Assembly (NCBI GenBank): GCA_015039365.1
Contig: WION01000292.1
Location: 1-64,000, forward strand
DNA: 64,000 nt
Direction of reading: 5' to 3'
Origin: Amanita rubescens
Taxonomy: Eukaryota > Basidiomycota > Agaricomycetes > Agaricales > Amanitaceae
The translations under genes and the position numbers were made by a program. This document shows, one piece after another, positions 36,593 through 47,989 of the stretch. Within the stretch, counting starts at the first letter, position 1; every line of letters starts with the position of its first letter. Under the pieces are notes generated by a model, which worked only from the letters and a program-made list of their open reading frames with translations, searched no databases and had not been told where the DNA came from.

Positions 36593-37757
36593 ATGCATAA
36601 AGGATTCAGTGGACTGCTTACTGTGCTCCTCTCTCTCGTTCCCGTCTTGACGTCGGTGCACGCTCAAACAGGTAGCCCCGTCATCATCTCTGCGTTTCCC
36701 AACGCGACAGCAGCGGCGGATAATAACCAAAATGCACCCGGCGCGCCTGTTGGGAAGGTCTTCAAGTACTTTATGCAAATCTGGCTCGAGAATGCGGTCC
36801 GTTGCTGTCTTCTCTTCTCTTCTCTCTTCCCAACGGCTTGCCCCAACAGGACTATGCAAAGGTAGCTCGCCTCGACCAATACAAATCCGTCGCGGCGAAC
36901 GGAATCCTATTGACCAACTACAACGGGATCGCGCACCCCTCTGAGCCCAACTACGTCGCTGCCTCAGCTGGTACCAATTTTGGCATCACCAACGACGATT
37001 ATTATGATATACCCGCGAATCAGACGTCTATATTTGATTTGCTGGAAGCGAAGGGCTTGACGTGGAAGTCATATAACGAGGAGATACCTGCGCCTGGTTG
37101 GACAGGGTATTCGGCGTTTGGAGGGGCGTATGTCAGGAAGCACAATCCGGCGATTATTTTCGATAATATCGGGTTGAACCAGACTAGGTCTGCGAACGTG
37201 GTTCCAGGTGAGGTCCAGGGTGATGTTCTCCAGTCAAAGCAAAGCTGACACCCCTCGCAGCCACCCTCCTCACCAGCGACATCGCCAACAACAACATGCC
37301 CGCGTATTCGTTCTACACGCCGAACATTACCAACGACGGACATGACACCAGTGCATCGTTCGCCGGGACGTGGCTTGTCAATTTCCTCGACTCAACGTTG
37401 AATGATGCAGCGTTTATGCAAGACGCGCTCGTGTTAATCACGTTTGACGAGAACTCAAGCACGAACAAGCGGAACCAGGTGTGGGCGTGCTTGATTGGCG
37501 GGGTGATCCCGGACAATTTGAAGGGTACGACGGACGATACGTTCTACACGCACTACTCGGCGCTGAATACGGTCGAGTTGAATTGGGGATTGGGGAGCTT
37601 GGGAAGGGGAGATGCGAACCAGACATTGGCGAATGTGTTTGAGTTTGCCGCGGGTGCGCTGGGGTATCAGAATGTTGCAGTGAGTCCTGTGCCGCTTATG
37701 AATACGGCAATTTCGGGGTTGTTGACTGGGCAGTCGTGGAACGAGACTCATCCGTAG
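36593..37757 (+). CDS. Secreted acid phosphatase (phosphoesterase family), copy 2, 352 aa
   Basis: Exons 36593-36796, 36850-37207 and 37261-37757 (1059 nt). Signal peptide MHKGFSGLLTVLLSLVPV... ending at VHAQ. The body repeats the blocks of copy 1: MQIWLENADY, TNYNGIAHPSEPNYVA, AYVRKHNPAIIFDNIG, YTPNITNDGHDT, LITFDENSS and KGTTDDTFYTHYSAL, so the same metal- and phosphate-binding residues are kept. Exon 2 is exactly 358 nt in both copies and intron 1 again begins GTCCGT. Expected role: extracellular phosphate release from monoesters at low pH. Divergence between copies is spread over the surface loops and the C-terminus. Transcribed away from copy 1 across a shared intergenic region. Confidence 0.9.
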
Positions 37758-37849
37758 GTAGTTATTGTGTCGAATGACTACATTGCTTGTACATGACCTG
37801 TAAATTAAATATTTTTCGGCCATTTTCGCTTCATTTTCAGTTTTCATTT

Positions 37850-39360
37850 TGGGAAAATGGTAAGAGCTGCCACTGTTGTCCGAGTGAATGAACGTTTCTG
37901 GCACCGTGTACACGGTATGCACGCGGACAATTGGAACCACGTAATTTCACAACAAATAATTACAGCCCTCTAAAACAGAGTGACACGCAACATGCTCCCT
38001 CATACCTCCCTGCGCGACGAGCTTCACAAAACCAATTTCCTCAAATGCTCTCAAGCCAGTCACTCGACGCAACCCTTCAAAGTACAAATCACTTGAACTT
38101 GACCGTCCAGTGTCCAATATAATCTTGATTATCTTCAGATTCGGAAACATGTGCCTCAATCTATGAAGGAGATTCGGAGATTCAAAGAATCCCAACAAGG
38201 ACATTTGATCTTCGAGGGCGCCGTGATAGGGCGTGAACCTGAACCAAAATTCGTGTAGAGCGTTCGGCGCGGGCAGCGCGGACAACATTTTCCACATGGC
38301 TGAGAGAAGCAGGGGTCTTTTGTATGCAAAACCTGGAAAACCGACAAAAAGCATGCGGATGTTGATGCATTGGGAAATTTGAGTTGGTTCTAAATATGCA
38401 AGGGTTGAATCTGTTGAAGATCGGTGGCTTAGAGATATCATGTATTTGACACAAAACTGTGCTCACCGAGATATTGCGTGCCGAAGGTAATCAGAAGCTG
38501 TTCAAGATGATGGCCGATGTGATGTAAAAATCTCGAGGTCAAGAGATTGTCGGCATGTGCAAGGGGAACGTCGGGGTTTCGAATATGGAAGGCCTGCACG
38601 ACGACGTCAAGGTCCAGGTTCCTCGATGGGTCCAATACGTCTCTTAGAAGAGCGAGCGAGATGTTGTCGATATTTCTGAAGCGGAAAGGGCGACGAAATG
38701 TATCTAAATGGCGAGAGAGATTCGGTGTTTCGTAGAATCGTAGCCTCCGGAAGGCAAGTGTTTTCACAGAAGAAGGAAGCCGGCTGAATAGCATCACAAC
38801 ATCATCCGTGCGCCATTTGCCCACCGCATCTATCTGGAGATCGTGTAGGTTCAACTGGAAGATAACATCCAGGACAGAGCGCGGTACGATCTGCCATCCG
38901 GGTTTCCAGAACTTGTGTGCTGATATACTCAGTGACCTCACGTTGTGGAGGTTTGATGCAACCTGTATAGGCTCCCACTTATAACGGTAGCGGAAGTTGT
39001 GGTGAAACACATCCTGCAGGTGAATCTCTGTGACGGCCAACGTAAAACTGGTCCATGGCTTGCCGGCGAGACGCAAAAAGCGGTCGAAATTCTCGTGGTC
39101 GGTGAACTCGAGGGAGGAGAATAGACGACGTCGGCTTTTGACAAGAGCTCGTCCGCAGATGAGGCCGAAGGAAAGCAAGGTCGATTTGTCGTCAGTTTGA
39201 TCGATTATCTCATCGAGAATCTCTGGAGGAAACAAGATGGGGTAGCCAGAGGCGAACATGTTTGCTGGCGATGGAGGATACGACGATACGCGGTCAAGCG
39301 AATTACTCATCCAGCAGATGTCAGCACAGGATTTTCATCATACTATTACTATTCGATATA
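37850..39360 (-). repeat. Segmental duplication, unit A
   Basis: About 1.5 kb containing the F-box-like gene with both flanks, repeated in the same orientation at 46490-47985. The match starts at GGTAAGAGCTGCCACTGTTGTCC and ends shortly upstream of the start codon near GCACAGGATTTTCA. Differences are few and mostly substitutions, so the event is recent compared with the other repeats here. Confidence 0.9.
37947..39310 (-). CDS. F-box-family-like protein, copy A, 435 aa
   Basis: Exons 38467-39310 and 37947-38410 (1308 nt). The N-terminus FPPEILDEIIDQTDDKSTLL followed by FGLICGRALVKSRRRLFSSL has the pattern of a basidiomycete F-box (LPxEIxxxII...L..C...SRRxLF). The rest shows weak leucine-rich spacing (VRSLSISAHKF, LHDLQIDAVG, VKTLAFRRLRF, LKIIKIILDT). 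Such proteins are thought to recruit substrates to SCF ubiquitin ligases; this one is unassigned. A second copy at 46586-47949 is nearly identical and has the same length and intron. The acceptor chosen (TTCAACAG) is the one that keeps the frame. Confidence 0.75.
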
Positions 39361-40843
39361 TGACATGAAGATCAAATATATAAGTACTGCTCTGGCGTTC
39401 GCGCCAGGTCTATCCCGCCATCATTATTTTTGACATTTTAAGACAGGCTGCCGCCCAATCTGAATCGCAGCACGATGCCAGACAAATTAGGTTTGCCAGT
39501 GGCGCGAGACGCGAGAGGAGACTCGGACCATCACATACTGCCGATTTTCGTAATCCTATAAATTATGCAGATGTACTGACATTGACTGAAAATCCATTCC
39601 GAGAGGGTTGTATCATTCGTTCGGCATCGGCGGTGAGTTTCAGTGATTCATTCCCCATTTGTCGTGCCCGCGAGTTCACATTGGTCCGCCTTTGCAATTC
39701 ATTTGTTGCAAATAAATCCCGAGATACCCGAAACCACCGTCAACGCCTGGCAACAAGGTACGGTGAAGAAGGGGCGACTTGCTGTGTGAATAAGTTGTTC
39801 TTGGGGGAGTATATAGCCATGCCACGCATTATTAGAAGATCTTCCTCCTAGTCCACCACATCTCTTCCTCATTGACGTAGTCCGATGCTTAACGGCGGTC
39901 CGACGGTTGGTCTACGGCATCTTGGAGAACTAAAGCAACGATGGGCCGACACAGATATGGGCGGTTCATTATGGAATGCTTCCTTCCATTGAATACTGCA
40001 GACACCCACCGATTGGCAACATCCATGTGTTCGTCTTATCCAGTACCATCCATTGGGTTGCATTGCCATCAGTAAGTCTCGGATGAACCTTTCACCGACT
40101 CTTCTAAAGTGTTGACATTATCAGAAACCGTCGCAGAGTTCGGATAGAAAACGTGAGACGGGGGCGTGTGGATGGAGGGGCAGCACAGTTCTCACACGTG
40201 GATCATCAAGGCATCATTCGGTCACGCGCACGCGCCACTGTCAACCGATGTACAGCATATCTATCGCCGTAAGTAACAATGACCAATTCCGCGCCATGGC
40301 CTAGGCCAAAGAAGCAACTATTGCAAGTCCGCCTTGGTCATCGTTGCCGACTCGGACAGGAGACGGACTACTTCACTGCAGCACTGTAGTGCTCGTTCCG
40401 CGTCGATCGTAAGTCCTAATGATTCCCTGTTACAACTCATTCATGCTTAAAGGAGTCTAACGATGCACCGCTAGTTACCACCATGCGAATAAGGTTCGCT
40501 TGCGCATTTTTACAATTCATTTGTTCGCCGCCGTATCACCGCCATTCGACCTAGGCCCAATAATACACAAAAAGGCAGTGTACTCAAGGTCCGGCCTGTC
40601 ATACAATGTCTCCAAGCCGTCTCGGCTGGCTTTTTTTTTCAATTCATTCCCGTGTGCCAAGATCAGCGCCCATCCATGCATAGCTAAATGAAACGCAGGC
40701 GGTACGGCGGTCATGTGGAAGGTCCAGCCTGTTACGTGAATAGGGTCCACCTTGGGTGTATAAAAGCCCTAGCTGCCGTTAGAGAACCCTCAGGCTGGCC
40801 CTCCACATCTTTTCAACGTTGAACGTTAATCCACTTATCTCTA
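39361..40843. other. Intergenic, no supported gene
   Basis: About 1.5 kb. Short frames only (for example 39582-39851), none with a family match. Contains the promoter of the secreted protein gene at its right end. Confidence 0.45.
40758..40766 (+). promoter_or_regulatory. TATA element of the secreted kinase-like gene
   Basis: GTATAAAAG about 80 bp upstream of the ATG at 40844. Confidence 0.45.
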
Positions 40844-42212
40844 ATGCGTCTTACAACCGTTACTCTTGCATTCATCTTTTTCGGTACCGTCTTCGCGACG
40901 CCGATCCATCCCCTCCGCGGCCAAGCTGTCGAACTTTCCGTAAGTCGTTGGGCAAATCTTCTCCGATTATTCTAAATTGTTGGATTATCAGAAACGATCG
41001 GGTGAAGGTGAAACAATGACCGGCCTCGGTGATGCTGGCGCCAGTGATGGTGGCGGTGGGGATGAATCAAATCGTGGTCGCCAGCGCACCAGGGGTAGCC
41101 GCAAGGGGAAAGGGGTAAGCGGTCTTGCTTCGCAGAGACCATGATATCTGGGAAGCTAACTCTGGTTCTAGAGGGTAACCACCATTGCTGAAGGTGAAGG
41201 TGATGGGAGTGATGCCGAGACTTCCGTATCTCCGTCCGGCGCCAAGAAGCGAACAAAGAAGGTAAGCGACTCCATCCCATTATGAACCATACCCCGCAAA
41301 CTAACGTCTCATTTAGCAGACAAGCCGATCCACATCCAGCAAGCGAACAAAGAGCGTAAGCGACTCCATCCCATTATGAACCATACCTCGCAAACTAACG
41401 TCTCATTTAGCAAGGAAGCCAATCCCGGGGCAACCTGGTTTCCAGGGCTGTCTTCTTGGCAGCCTTGAGAGACATCAAGCAAGAAGGTGCTGCCGGCGTA
41501 GGGAGCCAGTCCTTGGGTGTCTTCCATATTAATCAGCTTGTTAATGGTCGCAAGGCCGTTGTCAAAATCATTGATGATCGTATCGATCCCAGTGCAGTTC
41601 GGGTTGAAGCTGGCCGTCTTAATCACGTCGGTCACCTCTTCGGTTGGGGTCGGAGGAAAGTTGCTCCGAAGCACTTTTACCTTTTGATGGAGAACATGGG
41701 TGAACGGGTGGACAAGATGGAAGGGTTGGATCCGACGACGCCTGAGGGTGGGAAATACATTAACGATAAGAAAGCCGCGGCATTGGAGGAACAGCAGAAC
41801 AAACACAAGCTAACACATAAGTAAGTGTTCATTGATTTCCGATTGGTACTAAACACTTATGGTTGGTTATAGAGACCCCGCAGGCAACGACAACTATTTG
41901 TGGCAGCATAACAAAGATGCTGCCGCTGGGGAAGACGCCTACACAGTCAACGTTGTCGATTGGGCGGGTGCTGAAGCGACTGATCCCGAGGGTACATATG
42001 CAAAAGCTCCAACGCTATTTGAGGTTCCGAGCGATATCTTTGCTCCCAAGGAGTCTCCAAAATCGTCTAAGAAGGGAACCAGCTCCCCTTCCGATGGCAA
42101 TTCCGATGGGAAGACGACGCCGCCGAAGAGAAAAACTTCGGGTCACAGTGGAGATCGCACAGGACTACGCAGTCAAAAGGCTGGGACTTCGGGCACTTCG
42201 GGCCAGGTATAG
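40844..42212 (+). CDS. Secreted protein with kinase-like core, 365 aa
   Basis: Exons 40844-40939, 40992-41114, 41172-41261, 41317-41355, 41411-41820 and 41873-42212 (1098 nt). A signal peptide (MRLTTVTLAFIFFGTVFA) is followed by ELSKR, a likely Kex2-type processing site, then a Gly/Ser/Lys-rich linker. From about residue 130 the sequence has kinase-like marks: GRKAVVKIID (a VxK-type lysine), AEAGRLNHVG-like region, FYLLMENMG (hinge-like), HKDPAGNDNYLW (HxD...N, like a catalytic loop) and VNVVDWAGA (DW in place of DFG). No glycine-rich loop is obvious. I recall related hypothetical proteins in wood-decay basidiomycetes but no assigned activity. The C-terminal 60 residues are low complexity and basic. 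Could be a secreted kinase or a pseudokinase. Confidence 0.7.
41247..41410 (+). repeat. Tandem duplication carrying a whole intron
   Basis: Two units of about 70 bp with a 94-bp period (41247-41316 and 41341-41410). Each holds the exon end AAGCGAACAAAG, a complete GTAAGC...TTTAG intron of 55 nt, and nothing else; the two introns differ at a single base (C or T). The small exon between them is 39 nt, in frame. Confidence 0.92.
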
Positions 42213-42659
42213 TGGGTTGAGCGGAAGACGAGATGTGTTGACATCTAGTTCTCACTTGTCAGTTTACTACAGTGAAAGAACAATAAATTCGTTTGAGTTT
42301 TATGACCGGCGTGAATGTCCTCTTACCGTTGCCGATCTTGTGTTCTGGTGTCTACTATTTCACGGTCCTTGGTGTGGCATCGTCTCATTGCTGACCTTGT
42401 ATTTATCTCGACATGCTCGACTCGGATTTATTTAATGGCAGTAGACTTTAGAATCAACTGAACGACGGGTAGGTTTTTCGCATAGGAGCCTAAATATTTT
42501 TCAGAGAATTTCGGAGGGTATTGTTTCGGGTGCCACGCTATCGCACATGATCAGAGTGTAATTATTGTTCGGGCTATGGACAATTATGAGGGAGGGTCTT
42601 GGAGCGCGTACGAAGAAAACCTCGACATATATTGGGACGGTCCCGCCTTTACTTCTTCT

Positions 42660-43012
42660 CCTCGTCGCAGGCCGCCGATGGCGCTCCCGCAACCTGGTCC
42701 TGAGCGAATTAGGCTACGGAGGCTTTTCTCGCTCATGCCATTTGGTTCATCTTTGCTGATCAAACAGTCCCGGGGCCCTGCAGCGCACTTGCCAACCCTG
42801 CCAGGGATCAAACGCCCGATTTGGCCCAGTACACCTATGGTAGCCTCAACGAGCCGTCCGCGTCCTCGATATCAACGGAACGACGTGACAGCTCCAGTTG
42901 ATCTTGATCATCAAGCAACCCCTCGAGTCTGAACGGCGAAAACCACTACATCGCTACTGACAATCGATGGCTGGTTACCACTGGTGACAACGACAATGGC
43001 GACGGACTCGCC
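42660..43012 (+). repeat. Inverted dispersed repeat, copy 1
   Basis: Matches 48113-48632 in reverse complement. The second copy is interrupted by about 166 bp at the point corresponding to 42830-42833. Landmarks shared: CCCGGGGCCCTGCAG, AACGACGTGACAGCTCCAGTTGATC and GGTTACCACTGGTGACAACGAC. Noncoding as far as I can see. Confidence 0.85.
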
Positions 43013-43282
43013 TGTTTGCCCAAACAGCGCACTCGACTCTCACACGATCACCATGATCACAAACCATAAGCAACGCGTCGAGTCAACCGCTACCGAACCT
43101 ACAATGCTACATCGCTACTGATGCTCGCTGGCAACTCCAAACCTCGCCCTGGGCCAAGCACTCAACTCACTCCAGCTATCACACATCACAAACGTAGCAT
43201 CATCATGAATAACAATTAGTTCATGAAGGCTTTATCGAGACAAGCAGTGTTTACGATGGAACCTCCGTTCTCGAGCGTTCAT

Positions 43283-43376
43283 CGTGATTAACGATAAATC
43301 ACGATGATTTGTCGCAATTTGTCGTGTTCACGAAGATTCACGAACGATCATTAATGATCATTAGTGATCATCATTG
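43283..43376. repeat. Cluster of short palindromic motifs
   Basis: Within 95 bp the motifs CGTGATTAACG, ATCACGAT, TTCACGAA, TGATCATTA and TGATCATCA recur in both orientations, so the strand can fold on itself in several ways. It sits in repeat-rich DNA with no gene. Confidence 0.6.
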
Positions 43377-43504
43377 TTTTTATACATTTTGGAGCCGTTG
43401 TCCAATTTCGCGGCACATACCGCCGGTAGCCCAGATTGAAGAGCGCATATGCGCCTCTAACGCCCCATAATTCTTCGGTGCCGGCCACGGTCAAGTCGTC
43501 AAGT

Positions 43505-44610
43505 GTCAAGTTCGGATCTGGCCCTCGTCAGCACTCACTCGAAACAAACTTGAACGACCTACTCGTATATGCATCCAAATGCACATTTATATAGTTGATG
43601 GGTTGCCGCCGGCTATTGATACAAGGGAGAGCCAATCTAGATTCACCCGTAGCTCGGAGTAAAGTGCCTGCCCATCCTTTCAAATTCGACCGACACCTGC
43701 TCATATTCCTGCGATGACATGTTTATCAGATTACGGAGTAGCCGTAATTATATTGTCTGATTCTGCGAGAGAGATTTTAAATCAAGGCGTGGAGAAGATC
43801 GAATAACATTTCAGTCCCGGTGACTGTTCTATATGACATGTTAAGGCGACGGGCCAGACGTGCCGTTACGTCGATGCGGAGGTCTTCACTTCTGCGGTGA
43901 TCAGCCTGAACCTTGGCTAGACAAGTGAGTGAAAACGTGGGTATGCCCAGGATCGTGAGTGGTAGCAGCCGGACGGTGGTATGGTTACCGTTGGAGGACG
44001 ACGTGAGAAGGGGCCCTGGGATGAGATGCGCAAGTTGTCAAATGTGGGCAGTCATATCGTCTGCGAGACGGCAAAGGACTATTGCAGTGGTCAGTGCGAA
44101 AAGGATTTGCGAGGCGAAGATGGAGCCTACATATAAGTGAGCGTGTAAGTGAGTAAACGCGGAGATGCAGAAAGCTTTTTCATCGTCCAGAAACCTAACA
44201 GGGGAGTCACGTCAGCGTCATTAATACTCATACCCGAATGCTGGAAGGGAAACTCACTCCTCCAAGCGTGCTTTAGTCTCAACAATATAGGGTTATCCTG
44301 AAAGATTGAATGCAATGCCTCCACTCCCCTCTCCCATACTGAAACTGTAACTCATCAAGGAATGTGATTGTCGTCGATTTGGAACTTCGCTATGTTACGT
44401 TATGTATGTCAGCTTTTACGATGTTGAAGGAAGACGAGCGGGACACACTGGAGATTCCCGGCTTAATTATACCAGTAATCGTGATGGGCCTTTCGCACGG
44501 CAATTGAATTTGCTTTGAGATACATATCCGAGCTACGTAGATCGGGCAGGAGGTCATCGTCTAGTGATCTGAAGATTGAGGGTTTGGTCGTGCTCTTGTA
44601 GCATGAGGTC
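43505..44610. repeat. Degenerate duplicated DNA
   Basis: 43505-43600 is a partial copy of 26525-26620. 43865-44215 is a diverged copy of 27330-27580. 44375-44610 is a diverged copy of 48785-49000. No intact gene; one minus frame near 44030-44130 (FASQILFALTTAIVL) is membrane-like and may be a relic. Confidence 0.5.
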
Positions 44611-45130
44611 GCGCGCGTGAGGGCAGCATTGGGTCCAACTTGAAAGTTGAGGAAAATCTATGACTTGGCGCTTGATGCAAAGGCAAGGGAGAAGCGGACG
44701 GGAACGGAGTAGTCTCCCATCTGCAAGGCTATACGTGGCTGGGAGACATGGGAGCGGAAGAGTTGAACAGGGTGTCTCAGAGAAATGAACTCCTTGAGAG
44801 CGCGTCAGCGATCATCGTATCTGCAAGAGTCAACAGTAAGGCACAGACGATTCGACGCTCGGATATTATGCAAATGGCGCTCATTCTCATGTCAGGATAA
44901 GCGGCTAAGCCAAGAGGTCATTTCGTCACCATTCCCACGGTTACGATTACGTGAATGCAGCACCGTTATCCGTTTTCTACGTAACTGGAGCGACTCATGG
45001 AAGGGCACAACATGGAGTCACATTATGTTGGCAGAGGTGACACCTTCAAGTTCCCGTTGCTTCTCTTTACACTCAGGAATAAGAAGGTACGCGACCTTGC
45101 GCCGAGTGCGTCGATTTATACTCAAAATTA

Positions 45131-45975
45131 TTTCAAAGATACCTATCATTCCACCATCCATGATCGTGACTGGAGTCAGCATACCAGACGATCGTGATTA
45201 CATTGGTGGTGGCGGCTTTGGGCGCGTTTTCAAAGGCGAACGATCGGGAGAAGTCGTGGCACTAAAAGTGTTGTACAAGTCTGAAAACCAAGTTGTATGT
45301 CTTTCTGTCTTCGAGTTGTTGTTATAATGCAATTGCTGATTCAAAGGCAATAAGCCTTTTAAGATGATGTGGCGATCCCTCAAGCACAAGTTCATACTAC
45401 CATTCTTTCGGAAGATACTGGAAGCCGCACAAGCCATGGAATACATCCATTTGGAAGGCGCAGTTCATGGCGATCTCCGCGGAGTATTCTACCTCAGACA
45501 CATTATGTTACACTGCTAATTCTTCTCTCCAGGAGAATGTCCTCTTAGATGATAATTTTCATGTCCAAATAGCTGACTTTGGCTTGACTTGACCCTCAGA
45601 AGCTACAAAAACGAGATCGGGAGCGCTACATCTGAACTTTGCGGCCCCAGAGTTATTTTGACGGTCAGAGGATGACGAAGGTTTGGCATCTGATGACGCT
45701 CCATCCAGAACTCAGATGTCTGCTTTTGGATGCCTTTATTATGAAGTACGTCACATTAAACATGCTGATCCCTCATGCTAATCTCTTTCAAGATCCATTA
45801 TGATAATCATATACCTTTTGCCGGTGAATCAGACTTGCAGATACTGTCTCTCGTCTTTCGAGGCGTTCGACCACCTCGGCTAGCCGAGCACCCTTTGAGC
45901 AATGGAGCGTGGGACGTAACTCAGCGCTGCTGGGTGAGGGAACCGTTGAAACGGCCAAGTATGAATAACGTATGA
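45131..45975 (+). pseudogene. Serine/threonine protein kinase pseudogene
   Basis: Pieces of a kinase domain occur in order. IGGGGFGRVFKGERSG is the glycine loop, VVALKVL holds the ATP lysine, AQAMEYIHLEGAVHGDLRG then ENVLLDDNF is the catalytic loop split by an intron, IADFGLT is the DFG segment, followed by a stop, then LNFAAPELF with another stop, SAFGCLYYE, and QRCWVREPLKRPS from the C-lobe. Two in-frame stops interrupt the activation segment, and the stretch between the ATP lysine and the catalytic loop is largely missing. The HGDLR and QRCWxxxxxxRPS motifs match the TKL-like kinases expanded in mushrooms. A coding stretch from 44785 may be the old N-terminus. Confidence 0.85.
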
Positions 45976-46489
45976 TGGCGACATCGCGTACAGTACGCAA
46001 ATTGACTTTTCTACTAACTGCATTTTGATAACCCACACCAGGCCTCTCAAAAACAAAAACCCGTATATTATGTAGGCTTTTCTTTTTTTTGTTTGAGCTG
46101 CATTACTTTCTGAACCTAATCATTACGGTAGGAACCTGACAATCACATGATTGCATCAATATCTGGTATTACTTCTTCAGTACGTTGACAATTTCCTTTT
46201 ACTGGTATCGTTCAAGCTACAAATATCAACCCTCTAGCCCGATCGAAAACGAAGACGTCACGTAAGAGTTTCTTTTCCTAAGCCACTGAGAATATGATTC
46301 TAAACTTGATTGCGGTAGGATTCCGAAAGCGAATGAAGTCTCTTGCATGCAATCGATTAGCTGGATGTTCGGTCGGGTTAGTGGTAAAAGTCACAACCGA
46401 GTTCCTCTGCCCGCATCAGGTTTTGTTCACTCGACTCGTCATAACCTGTACTGGGAGCTTCCCGAAAAAGGAAAGAGGAAGTCGCAGGG

Positions 46490-47985
46490 GAAAATGGTAA
46501 GAGCTGCCACTGTTGTCCAAGTGAATGAATATTTCTGGCGCCGCGTACACGGTGTATGCACGCGGACAATTGGAACCACGTAATTTCACAACAAATAATT
46601 ACAGCCCTCTAAAACAGAGTGACACGCAACATGTTCCTTCATACCTCCCGCGACGAGCTTCACAAAACCAATTTCCTCAAATGCTCTCAAGTCAGTCGCT
46701 CGACGCAACCCTTCAAAGTACAAATCATAACTTGACTGTCCCCAAGTGTCCAATATAATCTTGATTATCTTCAGATTCGGAAACATGTGCCTCAATCTAT
46801 GAAGGAGATTCGGAGATTCAAAGAATCCAAACAAGGACATTTGATCTTCGAAGGCGCTGTAAAGGGGCGTGAACTTGAACCAAAATTCGTCCAGATCGTT
46901 CGGCGCGGGCAGCGCGGACAACAGTTTCCACATGGCTGAGAGAAGCGGGGGTTTTTTGTATGCAAAATCTGGAAAACCGACAAAAAGCATGCGGATGTTG
47001 ATGCATTGGGAAATTTGAGTTGGTTCTAAATATGCAAGGGTTGAATCTGTTGAAGATCGGTGGCTTAGGGATATCATATATTTGACACAAAACTGTGCTC
47101 ACCGAGATATGGTTTTTTGAAGGTAATCAGAAGCTGTTCAAGATGATGACCGATGTGATGTAAAAATCTCGAGGTCAAGAGATTGTCGGCATGTGCAAGG
47201 GGAACGTCGGGGTTTCGAATATGGAAGGCCTGCACGGTGACGTCAAGGTCCAGGTTCCTCGATGGGTCCAATACGTCTCTTAGAAGAGCGAGCGAGATGT
47301 TGTCGATATTTCTGAAGCGGAAAGGGCGACGAAATGTATCTAAATGGCGAGAGAGATTCGGCGTTTCGCAGAATCGTAGCCTCCGGAAGGCAAGTGTTTT
47401 CACAGAAGAAGGAAGCCGGCTGAATAGAATCACAACATCTTCCGTGCGCCATTTGCCCACCGCATCTATCTGGAGATCGTGTAGGTTCAACTGGAAGATA
47501 ACATCCAGGACAGAGCGCGATACGATCTGCCATCCGGGTTTCCAGAACTTGTGTGCTGATATACTCAGTGACCTCACGTTACGGAGGTTTGATGCAACCT
47601 GTATAGGCTCCCACTTATAACGGTAGCGGAAGTTGTGGTGAAAGACATCCTGCAGGTGAATCTCTGTGACGGCCAACGTAAAACTGGTCCATGGCTTGCC
47701 GGCGAGACGCAAAAAGCGGTCGAAATTCTTGTGGTCGGTGAACTCGAGGGAGGAGAATAGACGACGTCGGCTTTTGACAAGAGTTCGTCCGCAGACGAGG
47801 CCGAAGGAAAGCAAGGTCGATTTGTCGTCAGTTTGATCGATTATCTCATCGAGAATCTCTGGAGGAAACAAGATGGGGTAGCCAGAGGCGAACAACATGT
47901 TTGCTGGCGATGGAGGATACGACGATACGCGGTCAAGTGAATTACTCATCGGCCATATGTCAGCACTGAGCACAGGATTTTCACC
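46490..47985 (-). repeat. Segmental duplication, unit B
   Basis: Second copy of the unit at 37850-39360, same orientation, about 8.6 kb away. Just upstream of it, 46371-46455 is a copy of the 26341-26420 repeat, and immediately downstream begins the inverted copy of 26392-26495. Confidence 0.9.
46586..47949 (-). CDS. F-box-family-like protein, copy B, 435 aa
   Basis: Exons 47103-47949 and 46586-47046 (1308 nt). Almost identical to copy A: the same FPPEILDEIIDQTDDKSTLL start and FGLVCGRTLVKSRRRLFSSL. Differences include one extra Leu near residue 19, EDVVILF for DDVVMLF, and several changes in the second exon (LYSAFEDQMSLFGF). The frame is open 20 codons upstream of the chosen Met, so an earlier start at 48009 is possible. 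Both copies are intact, so they may be redundant or diverging in the substrate-binding half. Inferred role as for copy A. Confidence 0.75.
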
Positions 47986-47989
47986 ATAG

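Noticed and set aside
46371..46455. Possible tRNA-derived SINE head (TAGTGGTAAAAGT with a later TTGTTCACTCGA)
   Set aside because: The A-box and B-box resemblance is weak, no cloverleaf can be drawn, and no A-rich tail follows. Kept only as an anonymous repeat.
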